A stretch of 44,826 nucleotides of DNA. Origin: DASZMX01 sp035551475 (lineage in GTDB: Bacteria > Verrucomicrobiota > Verrucomicrobiia > Limisphaerales > Palsa-1400). Shown here piece after piece: positions 16,784 to 26,520 of this stretch (the stretch's first letter is position 1; every line of letters begins with the position of its first letter). Under the pieces are notes generated by a model. The model worked only from the letters and a program-made list of their open reading frames with translations, did not search any database and was not told the origin of the DNA. A program made the translations under genes and the position numbers. Location of the stretch: NCBI GenBank assembly GCA_035551475.1, contig DASZMX010000075.1, positions 1 through 44,826 on the forward strand. Reading direction: 5' to 3'.

Positions 16784-18292
16784 ATGAACCGGGCTTGCGC
16801 CTTTCTTGTTTTGCTTGGTTTCTGCGCCCGGCTGTGCGGCGCCGAGGAAACGCCCCCGGCTCCGTTGCGCGAGTTCCGCGGGCTCTGGGTGGCGACAGTC
16901 AATAATGTGGATTGGCCCTCGAAATCCGGCCTCTCCACCCGCGATCAGCAGGCCGAGATGGTCGCTCTCCTCGACCGGGCCGTGGCGCTGCACCTTAACG
17001 CCATCATCCTGCAAGTGCGGCCCGATTGCGACGCGCTTTACGCCTCGCTCATCGAGCCGTGGTCGGAATATTTGACAGGCGTGATGGGGCGCGCCCCGTT
17101 TCCGTATTATGATCCGTTGGAGTTCGCGGTGCGCGAGGCGCACAAGCGCGGTTTGGAATTGCACGCCTGGTTCAATCCGTATCGGGTGCGGTCGCTGGAC
17201 ATGAAGACGCCCGTCTCCAAGGATTTCGTGAGCCGGCGCCACCCGGGAATTGTCCGGCATTATGGCAAATATTTGTGGCTCGATCCCACCGAGGAGGAGA
17301 CGCGCGCGTATTCGTTGAGCGTGGTGGTGGATGTGGTGCGCCGCTACGACATCGACGGCGTTCATTTCGATGATTATTTTTATCCGTATCGCGAAAAGGC
17401 CAACGACAAGGAAATCGAGTTTCCCGATGGCGCTTCCTGGGCTCGCTACCAGGCGAGCGGCGGCAAATTGACGCGCAGCGATTGGCGGCGTGACAACATC
17501 AACGAATTTGTCCAGCAGGTTTCCCTCTCCATCAAAGCCGAAAAGCCGTGGGTGAAATTCGGCATCAGCCCGTTTGGCATCTGGCGTCCGCAACATCCGA
17601 CGCAAATCAAAGGCTTTGACGCCTTCGAAGGGCTGTTCGCCGATTCGCGCAAATGGTGGACGAGCGGCTGGGTGGATTATTTGACGCCGCAACTTTATTG
17701 GCCGGTGGATTCCAAGGAGCAGAATTTCGCGGCGCTGCTCAAATGGTGGGCGGCGGAAAATGTGCATCAACGTCACCTCTGGCCCGGCATGATGATCAGC
17801 GGCTGGCGCACCCTCACCAACGGCGAAGCGCGCGAGGTGAGCCGGGAAATCATCGCCACCCGCCAGCAGGCCGGCGCCACGGGCAATGTGCTCTGGCACG
17901 CCAAACCGCTGCTGCAAAACCACGCCGGCGTCGGCGACGCGCTTGCGCAAACTATTTACGCGCAACCCGCCTTGGTTCCGGCCTCGCCGTGGCTGACCAA
18001 CGTCGCGCCGCCCCTGCCTGCGCTAATTGTCAAACCGAATAAAAACGGCCTGAAATTAAAATGGAAAGCCGGCGGCGATTATGATCCGTGGCAGTGGGTC
18101 CTGGAGAAAAAGATCGGCGAGCATTGGGTGACGGAAATTTATTCCGGCGACGTGCGCGACATTTCGTTCGTGGTGCCCGAGGAGGCTTTGCGCCCGACCG
18201 CCTTCGCCTTGGCGGCGGTGGATCGCTGCGGCAATCTCAGCGCCTGGGCTTTTCCCAACGAAACGCCGTCGGCGCGGGCGGCTAACCCTTGA
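16784..18292 (+). CDS. Secreted GHL10-family glycoside hydrolase (DUF187/YngK-DigH type)
   Basis: The protein has 502 residues and an N-terminal signal peptide (MNRACAFLVLLGFCARLCGA). It has the family opening EFRGLWVATVNNVDWPSK, then LNAIILQVRPDCDALY, LHAWFNPYRVR and IDGVHFDDYFYPY, where the paired Asp residues are the likely catalytic site. A short C-terminal Ig/fibronectin-like region follows. E. coli relatives (DigH/YddW) act on denuded peptidoglycan glycan strands, so a role in cell-wall remodelling is plausible but inferred. Its last 11 bp overlap the convergent fabF gene. Confidence 0.9.
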   Translation: MNRACAFLVLLGFCARLCGAEETPPAPLREFRGLWVATVNNVDWPSKSGLSTRDQQAEMVALLDRAVALHLNAIILQVRPDCDALYASLIEPWSEYLTGVMGRAPFPYYDPLEFAVREAHKRGLELHAWFNPYRVRSLDMKTPVSKDFVSRRHPGIVRHYGKYLWLDPTEEETRAYSLSVVVDVVRRYDIDGVHFDDYFYPYREKANDKEIEFPDGASWARYQASGGKLTRSDWRRDNINEFVQQVSLSIKAEKPWVKFGISPFGIWRPQHPTQIKGFDAFEGLFADSRKWWTSGWVDYLTPQLYWPVDSKEQNFAALLKWWAAENVHQRHLWPGMMISGWRTLTNGEAREVSREIIATRQQAGATGNVLWHAKPLLQNHAGVGDALAQTIYAQPALVPASPWLTNVAPPLPALIVKPNKNGLKLKWKAGGDYDPWQWVLEKKIGEHWVTEIYSGDVRDISFVVPEEALRPTAFALAAVDRCGNLSAWAFPNETPSARAANP

Positions 18293-19541
18293 ATTTGCGC
18301 GCGATGATCGAGGCGTTGTGGCCGCCGAAGCCGAACGAATTATTCACCACCGCTTGCACGGGGATTTGCCGCGCCGTAAGCGGCACGTAATCCAGATCGC
18401 ACTCGGGATCGGGATTGGTCAAATTGATGGTGGGCGGAACGACATCCTGCTGGATGGCTTTCACGCAAATGGCCATTTCCACCGCGCCCGCCGCGCCCAG
18501 CATGTGGCCGGTTGCGCCTTTGGTGGAGCTGACGGCCAGTTTGCGGGCGTGTTCGCCGAAAACTGATTTGATTGCCTGCGTCTCGGCCACGTCACCCGGA
18601 GGCGTCGCGGTGCCGTGGGCATTGATGTACGAAATATCCGTGGGATTCATCCCGGCGGAGCGCAGGGCCATTTTCATGCAACGCGCGGCGCCTTCGCCTT
18701 CCGGCGCAGGGGCGGTAATATGATTGGCGTCGGCGGTGTTGCCGTAGCCGACGATTTCCGCGTAAATTCGCGCGCCGCGCGCTTTGGCGTGCTCCATTTC
18801 CTCGAGGACGATGACGCCGGCGCCTTCACCCATCACAAAGCCATCACGTTCGCGGTCGAACGGGCGGGAAGCATGCTGCGGATCGTCGTTGCGGGTGCTG
18901 AGGGCGCGCATGGCGGAAAAGCCGCCCAATCCCAAAGGCACAATCGTCGCTTCGCTGCCGCCGGCGAACATCACTTGGGCGTCGCCCATCTTGATGGCGC
19001 GCCAGGCCTCGCCGATGGCGTGGGTGGCGGTGGCGCAAGCGGAGCAGGTCGCGAGGTTCGGCCCGCGCAACTTGTAATACATCGAGAACAAGCCCGAACC
19101 CATGTTCAAGATCAGCATGGGGATCATGAACGGAGAGAGCCGGCCGGGACCTTTGTTTAAATAAACTTCATGCTGTTGCTCCACCGTTTGCAGGCCGCCA
19201 ATGCCGGAGCCCAGGTAAGCGCCGATTTCATCGCAATTCTCCTTGGCCAGATCCAAGCCGCTGTCCAACAGCGCCTCATGCGCGGCGGTCACGGAGAATT
19301 GGCTGAAACGGTCGGCGCGCCGGACTTCCTTCGGGGAAGGAAACGCGCGCGTGGGATCGAATTGGGTGACTTCCGCGGCGATCTGGCAGTCGAACGCCGA
19401 GACGTCGAAGGACGTGATGCGGTTGATGCCGCATTTGCCGGCGAGGATGGCGTCCCAAAAGACGTCCATTTTCTGGCCGAGCGACGCCACAACGCCGAGG
19501 CCAGTGACAACTACCCTGCGGTCTTGCCAATGGTGGACCAT
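18282..19541 (-). CDS. fabF: Beta-ketoacyl-ACP synthase II
   Basis: The 419-residue protein has the KAS II active site: the nucleophile Cys169 in TCSACATATHAIGEA, the catalytic His in NAHGTATPPGD and the second His in STKGATGHMLGAAG. The glycine-rich C-terminus NNSFGFGGHNAS is canonical. It condenses malonyl-ACP with acyl-ACP in the fatty-acid elongation cycle. It lies downstream of acpP on the same strand with a 52-bp gap. Confidence 0.96.
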   Translation of the reverse strand: MVHHWQDRRVVVTGLGVVASLGQKMDVFWDAILAGKCGINRITSFDVSAFDCQIAAEVTQFDPTRAFPSPKEVRRADRFSQFSVTAAHEALLDSGLDLAKENCDEIGAYLGSGIGGLQTVEQQHEVYLNKGPGRLSPFMIPMLILNMGSGLFSMYYKLRGPNLATCSACATATHAIGEAWRAIKMGDAQVMFAGGSEATIVPLGLGGFSAMRALSTRNDDPQHASRPFDRERDGFVMGEGAGVIVLEEMEHAKARGARIYAEIVGYGNTADANHITAPAPEGEGAARCMKMALRSAGMNPTDISYINAHGTATPPGDVAETQAIKSVFGEHARKLAVSSTKGATGHMLGAAGAVEMAICVKAIQQDVVPPTINLTNPDPECDLDYVPLTARQIPVQAVVNNSFGFGGHNASIIARKFKG

Positions 19542-19593
19542 AAAAAAAGGCAGCGAGGCGACGGCCAGGCTGCCCTGACAAATGGGTTGGAAA

Positions 19594-19839
19594 TTACTTT
19601 TTCTGCGTGTCTTCGATGTATTTGATCACATCGCCAACGGTTTGGAGCTTTTCGGCCTGTTCGTCGGGGATCTCGTTGCCGAATTCCTCTTCCAGAGCCA
19701 TGACCAGCTCCACGGTATCCAAGGAGTCCGCGCCAAGATCCTCAATGAACTTCGCTTCAGGCGTCACCTGGTCGGGGTTCACGCCGAGTTGTTCCACTAT
19801 GATATCTTTAACTCTTTGTTCAATTGATTTTTCAGCCAT
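19594..19839 (-). CDS. acpP: Acyl carrier protein
   Basis: The protein has 81 residues from the ATG at 19839, preceded by GGAG about 8 nt upstream; a longer open frame begins at 19896 but lacks homology. GADSLDTVEL carries Ser39, which receives 4'-phosphopantetheine. The acidic helix-rich composition (VELVMALEEEFGNEIPDEQA) is typical. It carries acyl chains for FabD, FabG and FabF encoded around it. Confidence 0.96.
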   Translation of the reverse strand: MAEKSIEQRVKDIIVEQLGVNPDQVTPEAKFIEDLGADSLDTVELVMALEEEFGNEIPDEQAEKLQTVGDVIKYIEDTQKK

Positions 19840-20020
19840 TCGGTATCTCCGTTTCTGTTTGGTTGTGTCTATGCCCCACGCTGCAAAACCCGTCAAGCCC
19901 TCTTTCGCTTTTTTTTCAAGTCACCGCGCTACTCTGGGGCGTCGCGAGGCGCCATTCTCCCCGGCGCCAAAAATAAATCCACACAATTCCGGGAATTTTC
20001 CAAATTCGCGCGCGCCGGAG

Positions 20021-22371
20021 TTATTCGCCGCCACCTGGCGAGCCGTGGGAGCCGGAGCCGGAGCCGGAGCCGGAAGGTTCCCCGCCCAAGCCCGGCGGCG
20101 GCGGCGGATAGTTGAATATAGGGCCGGAATCAACGGCGTCGGCGCCGAGGGAAATGGGGTGAGTCTCGCGGCCCGAGGAATAATACCCCAGGCCCAGGCT
20201 CCCCTCCATGATCGCCTGAAAATGAGTGGCGGTGTGCGCGCCCGGCAGGAAGAATGTTCCGCTGAGCATTCCATTCTTCGGATTGAGAGTCACCGCCACG
20301 TTATTGCGGTCTGTGAATTTATTTGGTCCAGGTTTGAAATCGATGGTGACGTTTGTGCCGGTTAAATTGTCCCCGGCGGAGAAATAGAATTCCGTTCCCG
20401 CGAAAAGGTTGGTGGTTCCTTTGGGAACCGTGTACGGAGCGGCGGTTACCGAAGGGTTGGCGCCAAAGCCATCGGGATAAAAGCCTTGGCCGGTGGCCGG
20501 CTTCGTCCATAAAACCGTCGTGCTGTTGGCCAAGCCGCCGTCCTCGGATGCAAAGACCAGCCATCCCAGAAGCATTCCTTTGCCGCCATAAAGATAGCCG
20601 TAAAATGGGCAGGAGCCATCGGCCGCCAGCGATGAGGCGCAGGAAAAGGGGGGCGAAATTCCATCCGCCAATTGCATTGTGAAGGCCACTGCGCCTGACG
20701 TGCTGACCGTGGCTGTGCCGAACCCTGATCCGGCGGGCGCATCGCTGCCAGAGTCGCTGGCTGGGCCGATGACAATATTATACTGGCCGGGAGCCGGGTT
20801 CGTCACGTAGCGCGAACGTTGCCCGGTGATTTCCGACATCGAGTCGGAGCCGGAATTCGGAAAACCTTGAATGGTTCCAGTCAGGGTGGCGGTTCCCGGG
20901 TCGTCGAGGTTGGTGTCGCCCGGAATAATCATTTCCAAACGCATCGGGTAAGCGGATCCCGCGGGAATGACGCTGTCGGCCACCCAGGTGCGCGGCTGCG
21001 TAAATTCCGAGCCGTCCCATACGGCATGAACCGGCCCGAGAGCGCAAATGGTTTCGCCCGGCTCGCCAGAAACAGCTTGCCCGAATACACCCCCCAAACG
21101 TCCACATTGATGGTGATGTAGCCGCAGTCCTGCGGACTTGGATTGTCCGGGTCATCGACAAAAAGAGCCGTGTAAGGGCCGCGCAAGGTCCGAAAGGGAT
21201 TGGGCACAAACGACGCCGTCAATGGCGTGCCACGAAACAAATAATTGAGCGACGGCGTGAAAGACTCGATGAAGCCGTCCGTCCAGGCGGCGAAGATCCA
21301 ATTGGTGTTGGCTGGTTGCGCCTGGACGGCGTAGGTGTGGCCGACGAGCGCCGGTTGGCCATTGGTCAAGCCCTTGATCGCGCCGACGTCCGGCGCATTG
21401 AAGGTCAGGACAGTGTTGGTGAACTCAATCCAATCCACGGCCAAGGTGGAGATCGTGCTGTTGCCGGAAATATCCGTGGCAGTCACAGTGATGGTGGTGG
21501 GGCCGGGGACGGCTAAGGCCGGCAAAGGGACGGTGGCGCTCCAGGAAAGAGCATTCGTCGGGAAGGCGCTGGCCTGATCGATGGTGACGGGCTCTCCGTC
21601 ATCAAGCCGGATTTGCAGGCTGGCCAGCATCGCCGGGTCGCTGGCCGTTCCTGTCAAGTGAATGACGGCGTTGGTGTCGTAAACGCGCATCCCGGAGGCG
21701 GGAGCGGTGATCTTCAACTTGGGCGCAACCGTGTTGCCTTTGCCAGTCAGGGAGCCGGATTCCAGCGTGAAGGGGCCCGAACCGTCTTTGCCTTGGGCGT
21801 GGGATTCGGTGTTTCGCCCGATGAAAACCACCTGCGGATTTTCGTAATAAAAATCGCCAAATGCCCAGACGAGATCGGCGATGCCGCCAATGGTTTGGGA
21901 GCCACTGTTCGCCAGGGAGGCAGCTTCCCCCAGCAGGTCCCGCGAGGACGTCACGTCCACCGTGATGTCCGATTTGGACCAGGTCACCTTGGCCGCGCCC
22001 AGCGTGTCGCCCGTGTTGAAATCGATCACGAGGAATTTCGCGGCGCGTGCGGCGGGAGAGAAAAAAGTCGCGTCATTGACCGACGTGTTCAACAAATCGA
22101 TTTCCCGGCCATCGGTGAAAGTCAGCGTGAGATAGGCTGTGGTGGGCTCCCCGCTGCCTTCGTCGAGATAGGTGATAGATGTTCCGTGCAGCGGCACGGA
22201 GAGCTCGAGGTGAAATGCCCCGGTCGTCTTCACCACATAGCCCTGAATGTCCGGGTCGAAGGCGATGGTGTTTTTCCACGTATCCGAGAAGGCGAGAAGG
22301 GAACCGCCCTGGGCGCAGGACGAGGCAGCTACGATCCACGTCAGGAGTAAGATGCGAGCAGCGGTTTTCAT
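20021..22371 (-). pseudogene. Frameshifted secreted Ig-like-domain protein
   Basis: Two overlapping minus-strand frames read as one protein of about 780 residues. The first (from 22371) begins with a signal peptide or lipoprotein leader (MKTAARILLLTWIVAASSC). It continues through beta-rich and Ig-like segments with Asp/Thr-rich strands, up to KLFLASRAKPFALSGRF. The sensible sequence then shifts frame near 21005-21025 and continues as GSEFTQPRTWVADSVIPAG to the stop at 20021. The protein ends in a Gly-Ser-rich tail. The shift equals a one-base loss or a -1 slip. It could be a sequencing or assembly error, a real inactivation, or programmed slippage. Function is unknown, probably an exported surface protein. 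It sits inside the fab cluster. Confidence 0.7.
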
Positions 22372-22449
22372 GCGCGGAGCGTGAACTGCTTTAGATTCAG
22401 TGAGCCCGCCGATAGCCGCAAGTCAATAATGTGACCCAGACGAAAGCGG

Positions 22450-23190
22450 CTACATCTGCATGCCGCCGTCCACGGTCAAGACTTGGCCGGTGACGTAACG
22501 GGCGCCGGCGCTGGCGAGGTAGAGGGCGGCTTCGGCGATGTCGTCGGCCTGGCCGAAGAAATTGAGAGGAATGCCTTTGATGATGTTTTGCCGGATTTCT
22601 TCAGAGAGGCCCTGGGTCATGTCCGTTTCGATGAAGCCGGGCGCGATGGCGTTGACGGTGATGCCGCGTGAGGCAAATTCCCGCGCCACGGATTTGGTGA
22701 AGCCGAGCAAACCGGCTTTGCTCGCGGCGTAATTGGCCTGCCCGGCATTGCCGCGCAAGCCGATGACGGATGCCACATTAATAATGCGCCCGGAGCGTTG
22801 CTTGAGAAAACTGCGGCTGAACGCGCGTGTGACGGCAAAGGCGCCGCGCAGATTGGTGGTGAGGACGGTGTCCCAATCCTCATCGCTCATGCGCATCAAA
22901 AGGCCGTCGCGGGTCACGCCGGCATTGTTGACCAGAATGTCCACCTTGCCGGCCTCGGCGAGGATCTTTTCGGCGGCGGTGTTGACGGCATTGGCGTCGG
23001 CCACGTCCACGCCATGGGCCCACGCTTGGCGTCCGGTGGCGCGGATTTCGCCGGCGACTTTCTCGGAGTTTTCGGGGGTGCGCGAAACGCAAACCACGTC
23101 GGCTCCCTCGGCGGCAAATTTAAGGGCGATGGCGCGGCCGATGCCGCGACCGGCGCCGGTGACAACGGCAATTTGATTGGCTAGCTTCAT
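22450..23190 (-). CDS. fabG: 3-oxoacyl-ACP reductase
   Basis: The 246-residue short-chain dehydrogenase starts at the ATG at 23190; the frame runs 20 codons further upstream without homology. The cofactor motif TGAGRGIG (11-18), NNAG (88-91), Ser141 in NVASVIGLRG and Tyr154-x3-Lys158 in NYAASK are all present. The C-terminal PGFIETDM and VTGQVLTVDGGMQM are FabG-typical. It reduces 3-oxoacyl-ACP with NADPH. It starts 4 bp after fabD. Confidence 0.95.
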   Translation of the reverse strand: MKLANQIAVVTGAGRGIGRAIALKFAAEGADVVCVSRTPENSEKVAGEIRATGRQAWAHGVDVADANAVNTAAEKILAEAGKVDILVNNAGVTRDGLLMRMSDEDWDTVLTTNLRGAFAVTRAFSRSFLKQRSGRIINVASVIGLRGNAGQANYAASKAGLLGFTKSVAREFASRGITVNAIAPGFIETDMTQGLSEEIRQNIIKGIPLNFFGQADDIAEAALYLASAGARYVTGQVLTVDGGMQM

Positions 23191-23194
23191 AAAG

Positions 23195-24130
23195 TTAAGG
23201 GGCGGAAAGCGCGGCGACGGTGGCTTCGAGACTCTTGACGTCGGCGACATTCAGGCTTTCGGCGCTTTTGTCGATGCGTTTGAGAAATCCGCTGAGGGCC
23301 GTGCCGGGGCCGAGTTCGATAAAACGAGTGAACCCCTGGGCGAGCAAATAGCGCATGGAATCTTCCCAGCGCACGGGCGAGATGACTTGATCGGCGAGAC
23401 GGGCGCGAATGTCGTCGGGGCCGCCGTGCGGTTGCGCGGTGACGTTGGAGATGACGGGAACCGCGGACGAACGAACGTCGATGCCCGCCATTAACTCGCG
23501 CACCTTCGGCTGCGCGCTCGCCATCAGACGGGAATGGTAGGCGCCGGCGACGGGCAACGCCACCGCGCGCTTGGCGCCTTTGGTTTTCGCCAGTTCGACG
23601 GCGCGGGTGATTTTATCCGCTTCGCCGGAAATCACGATTTGGCCGGGGCAATTTAAATTGGCCATTTCGACGCCGGCTTCCAGGCACACCGCTTGGGTCG
23701 TTTCGGCGTCCAAACCCAACACTGCGGCCATGCCGCCGCGCGTCACATCGCAGGCTTCCTGCATGAAACGCCCGCGCTGCCGGGCGATGCGCAAACCGTC
23801 CTCAAATCCAAAAACGCCGCCGGCGGTCAACGCCGTCAATTCGCCCAGCGACAGCCCAGCGGTCGCGGCAAACGTGAGCGAGGGCATCCGCTCCTTCAAC
23901 AATTGGAAGGCGATCCAACTCACGAGGAAGATGGCGGGCTGGCAGTTTTCGGTGCGCGTCAGCTCCGGCTCCGGTCCGGAAACGCAGACGGCGGCGAGGT
24001 CAAAACCGAGGATGCGTTCGGCTTGTTGAAAATAGTCCCGCGCGGACGGATATTGCTCGCGCAAGTCCTGGCCCATGCCGACGTATTGCGCGCCCTGCCC
24101 GGCGAAGATGAGTGCGGTTTTTTTCTGCAT
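23195..24130 (-). CDS. fabD: Malonyl-CoA:ACP transacylase
   Basis: The protein has 311 residues from the ATG at 24130. FAGQGAQYVGMG near the start, the nucleophile Ser94 in GLSLGE, GAYHSRLM with the catalytic His, and the C-terminal FIELGPGTALSGFLKRI identify the family. It moves malonyl from CoA to ACP to start fatty-acid synthesis. The nucleophile elbow reads GLSLGE instead of GHSLGE, a variant I believe is common outside proteobacteria. It is first in the fab set, divergent from the acylphosphatase gene. Confidence 0.95.
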   Translation of the reverse strand: MQKKTALIFAGQGAQYVGMGQDLREQYPSARDYFQQAERILGFDLAAVCVSGPEPELTRTENCQPAIFLVSWIAFQLLKERMPSLTFAATAGLSLGELTALTAGGVFGFEDGLRIARQRGRFMQEACDVTRGGMAAVLGLDAETTQAVCLEAGVEMANLNCPGQIVISGEADKITRAVELAKTKGAKRAVALPVAGAYHSRLMASAQPKVRELMAGIDVRSSAVPVISNVTAQPHGGPDDIRARLADQVISPVRWEDSMRYLLAQGFTRFIELGPGTALSGFLKRIDKSAESLNVADVKSLEATVAALSAP

Positions 24131-24224
24131 TGGTCGCCCCACTAAACACGAAGCGCGGACAGGGGAAAAGAGATTTCTGGCGGGGCGCTAGTTTGTCTTG
24201 CGGTGGGGCGGAGGATTTGGCTTT

Positions 24225-24524
24225 ATGTCCGGCAGTGGCAATGGGATGAAACGAGTCGGCGTGACCAATTACTACTCGGGGCGCGTGCAGGGCGTGGGTT
24301 TTCGGTATGCGGTGCGCATGGCCGCCACCGGTTTTGAAGTCACGGGGACGGTGCGCAATTTGGACGACGGACGGGTGGAATTGATCGCCGAAGCGGAAAA
24401 GGCTGAGCTGGAGGCGTTTCTCCAGGCCATTCGCGAGTCGGAAGTGGGCCGTTTTATCCGGCAGGAAGCGCCGCAATGGGGCGAGGCCAAAAATGATTTT
24501 CGCGGTTTTGTAATTTCGCAGTAG
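24225..24524 (+). CDS. acyP: Acylphosphatase
   Basis: The protein has 99 residues from the ATG at 24225, chosen because GGAGGA lies 9 nt upstream; an ATG at 24246 is also possible. The catalytic loop SGRVQGVGFRY with the phosphate-binding Arg and the catalytic Asn in VRNLDDGRVE are intact. The family hydrolyses acyl phosphates such as acetyl or carbamoyl phosphate. It is followed 34 bp later by a metallophosphoesterase gene. Confidence 0.93.
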   Translation: MSGSGNGMKRVGVTNYYSGRVQGVGFRYAVRMAATGFEVTGTVRNLDDGRVELIAEAEKAELEAFLQAIRESEVGRFIRQEAPQWGEAKNDFRGFVISQ

Positions 24525-24558
24525 ATTGAGTAAGAGTTGCAAGGGTAGGAAGGAATAG

Positions 24559-25281
24559 ATGAAGTACGCAATTATCGCCGACATCCACGCCAATCTGGAG
24601 GCGTTGCAAGTCGTTTTGGCGGACATCGAAGCCCAGAAATGCACCCACGTCACGTGCCTGGGTGATGTCGTGGGCTATAACGCCAACCCGAAGGAATGCC
24701 TGGACGTCATCCGCGCGATGAACATTCCATGCGTGAAGGGCAACCACGACGAATACTGCTCCTCGGAAGACGCCCTGGAGGGCTTCAACCCGCATGCCGC
24801 GGAAGCGGTGCAATGGACGCGCAAACAGCTCAACGACGACGATAAAAAATGGCTGCGCGAACTCAAGTATGTGCGGCTGGTTTCCAATTTCACGATAGTG
24901 CACGCCACCCTGGACGGCCCGCAACGCTGGGGTTATGTGTTTGACAAACTCGCGGCGGCCGCCAGCTTCACCTACCAGAACACGCCGGTCTGTTTTTTTG
25001 GGCACACGCATGTGCCGGTGGCCTTCATTCGCGACGCGAGCATCCGCGGCGGCACGTATTCGAAGTTCAAGGTCGAGCCGGGCCGCAAATATTTTCTGAA
25101 CGTGGGGGCCGTGGGCCAGCCGCGCGACGGCAATCCCAAGGCCTCCTACGTGATCTACGACATGAACGAGTCGTCGATTGAATTGCGCCGCCTGGATTAC
25201 GATATTCCGACGGCGCAAAAGAAGATTATTGACGCGGGCTTGCCTCCGCGCCTGGCGGAACGCCTGGCGGTTGGCAAGTAA
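24559..25281 (+). CDS. Calcineurin-like metallophosphoesterase (YfcE/MJ0936-like)
   Basis: The 240-residue protein has all metal-binding motifs in order: Asp8-x-His10 in IIADIHANLEAL, LGDVVGYNANP, GNHD, the VHATL His and GHTHVPV. The ADIHANLEAL and GDVVGYGP-type pattern is typical of small bacterial phosphodiesterases. Substrate is not evident. A strong ribosome-binding AGGAAGGA precedes the ATG. It is linked by a 10-bp gap to the heptosyltransferase gene. Confidence 0.92.
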   Translation: MKYAIIADIHANLEALQVVLADIEAQKCTHVTCLGDVVGYNANPKECLDVIRAMNIPCVKGNHDEYCSSEDALEGFNPHAAEAVQWTRKQLNDDDKKWLRELKYVRLVSNFTIVHATLDGPQRWGYVFDKLAAAASFTYQNTPVCFFGHTHVPVAFIRDASIRGGTYSKFKVEPGRKYFLNVGAVGQPRDGNPKASYVIYDMNESSIELRRLDYDIPTAQKKIIDAGLPPRLAERLAVGK

Positions 25282-25291
25282 GCGTTCGGAC

Positions 25292-26332
25292 TTGAAGATT
25301 CTCATCCTCAAACCCAGCTCGCTGGGCGACGTGATCCACGCTTTGCCCGTCCTGCGCCTGCTGAAACGCCACTGGCCGGCCAGCGAAATTCACTGGTGGG
25401 TGGACAGAAATCTTGCCCCCTTGCTGGAAGGCGATCCGGACCTGGCAGGACTTTATTTATTCGAGCGACGCGGCTGGACGACGGCCGCTTATTGGCTTCA
25501 GACCGTCGAAAGCATTCGGGCGATGCGTCAAACAAATTTTGATTTGGCCTTGGATTTGCAAGGCCTGGGCCGGAGCGGCCTTTTCGCCTGGCTTGCCAAT
25601 GCCCAACTTACGGTCGGCCTCGACAATCCCAAGGAAGGCCGCCGCGAAGGCGCGCGGGCTTTTTACGACGTGCGACCGGCCCCGGCCCTGCCGCAGACGC
25701 ACGCGGTCGATCGTTATCTCAGCGTTCTTTCGGTTTTAGGCGTGCCCGCGCACCAGGATTTTGATTGGTTGCCGGAACGACCTGCCATCGCCGCGGAGGT
25801 TCGCCGGAAATGGCGGACGGAGGGCAGCGCGTGGACTGTGTTGTTGCCCGGTGCGCGTTGGGGCAACAAACGCTGGCCCGCTTCACATTTTCGGCGGCTG
25901 CGCGAATTGCTTTCCGCGGAGCCGGGTGGGCGGTTTGTGATTCTGGGCGCGCCGAATGAACAGGCGATTGGCGAAGCCATTGCGGAGAACGACCCGGAAC
26001 GCTGTTTGAATCTCATCGGCAAGACGTCGTTGTGGGAGATGATCGAATGGATTCGCTTGAGCCGTCTGGTGGTCACGAACGACACCGGCCCGATGCATGT
26101 GGCCGCGGCGCTGCGCAAGCCGGTGGTCGCGACCTTTGGCCCGACTGATCCACGGCTGACCGGGCCTTACGGACAACTGGAGCACGTGGCGCAGCGCCGT
26201 GATCTGCCCTGTGTGCCGTGCATGAAGGACACCTGCCGCTACCGCGACCCTTTGGCTTGTCTGACAGGAATCAGCGCCGAGGATGTGGCGCGGCGCGTGG
26301 AGACTTCGTTTTATAAAATAAAAAATTTTTAA
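25292..26332 (+). CDS. GT9 heptosyltransferase (LPS core, WaaF/RfaF-like)
   Basis: The protein has 346 residues with a TTG start at 25292, directly before the conserved KILILKPSSLGDVIHALPVL. The frame extends to an ATG at 25178 inside the upstream gene, which is unlikely to be used. GAPNEQ, NDTGPMHVAAAL and FGPTDPRLTGPYG form the ADP-sugar-binding C-terminal domain. A Cys cluster (CVPCMKDTC) near the end is usual for WaaF relatives. It adds heptose to the LPS inner core or a related glycan on the cytoplasmic side of the inner membrane, implying a Gram-negative envelope. Its stop codon lies within a palindromic repeat. Confidence 0.9.
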   Translation: MKILILKPSSLGDVIHALPVLRLLKRHWPASEIHWWVDRNLAPLLEGDPDLAGLYLFERRGWTTAAYWLQTVESIRAMRQTNFDLALDLQGLGRSGLFAWLANAQLTVGLDNPKEGRREGARAFYDVRPAPALPQTHAVDRYLSVLSVLGVPAHQDFDWLPERPAIAAEVRRKWRTEGSAWTVLLPGARWGNKRWPASHFRRLRELLSAEPGGRFVILGAPNEQAIGEAIAENDPERCLNLIGKTSLWEMIEWIRLSRLVVTNDTGPMHVAAALRKPVVATFGPTDPRLTGPYGQLEHVAQRRDLPCVPCMKDTCRYRDPLACLTGISAEDVARRVETSFYKIKNF

Positions 26333-26404
26333 CAGGAGGAAGCAGAGGAAGCAGAGGTTCGGAATTTCATTTCTCTGTTTCCTCTGCTACCTCCTGTTTA
26401 AAAA
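26326..26404. repeat. Dispersed palindromic repeat, copy 1
   Basis: Left arm AACAGGAGGAAGCAGAGG (26331-26348) pairs with CCTCTGCTACCTCCTGTT (26381-26398) at 17 of 18 positions; T/A-rich ends extend the symmetry. The loop contains TTCGGAATTTCATTTC. It overlaps the heptosyltransferase stop codon and lies between convergent genes, where its transcript would fold into a strong hairpin usable as a bidirectional terminator. Copies 2 and 3 are at 26452 and 42888. Confidence 0.85.
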
Positions 26405-26451
26405 TCCCTTCGCAGAAGATCTCGGCCACATCGGGCCGGTCGGAAAAGAAA

Positions 26452-26520
26452 TTTTAACAGGAGGGAACGGAGGCAACAGAGGTTCGGAATTTTATTTCTC
26501 TGCTGCCTCCTGGGTAAAAT
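26452..26520. repeat. Dispersed palindromic repeat, copy 2 (right arm shortened)
   Basis: Left arm TTTTAACAGGAGG and right arm CCTCCTGGGTAAAA match copy 1 in order, and the loop TTCGGAATTTTATTTCTCTG is nearly the same as in copy 1. The right arm lacks about 8 bases present in copy 1. It ends at the stop codon of the receiver gene on the minus strand. The 50 bp between copies 1 and 2 hold nothing recognisable. Confidence 0.8.

Noticed and set aside
23830..23860. FabD active-site GLSLGE instead of GHSLGE as a sign of inactivity
   Set aside because: Ser94, the catalytic His region and all other motifs are intact, and this variant is, to my knowledge, common in other phyla.
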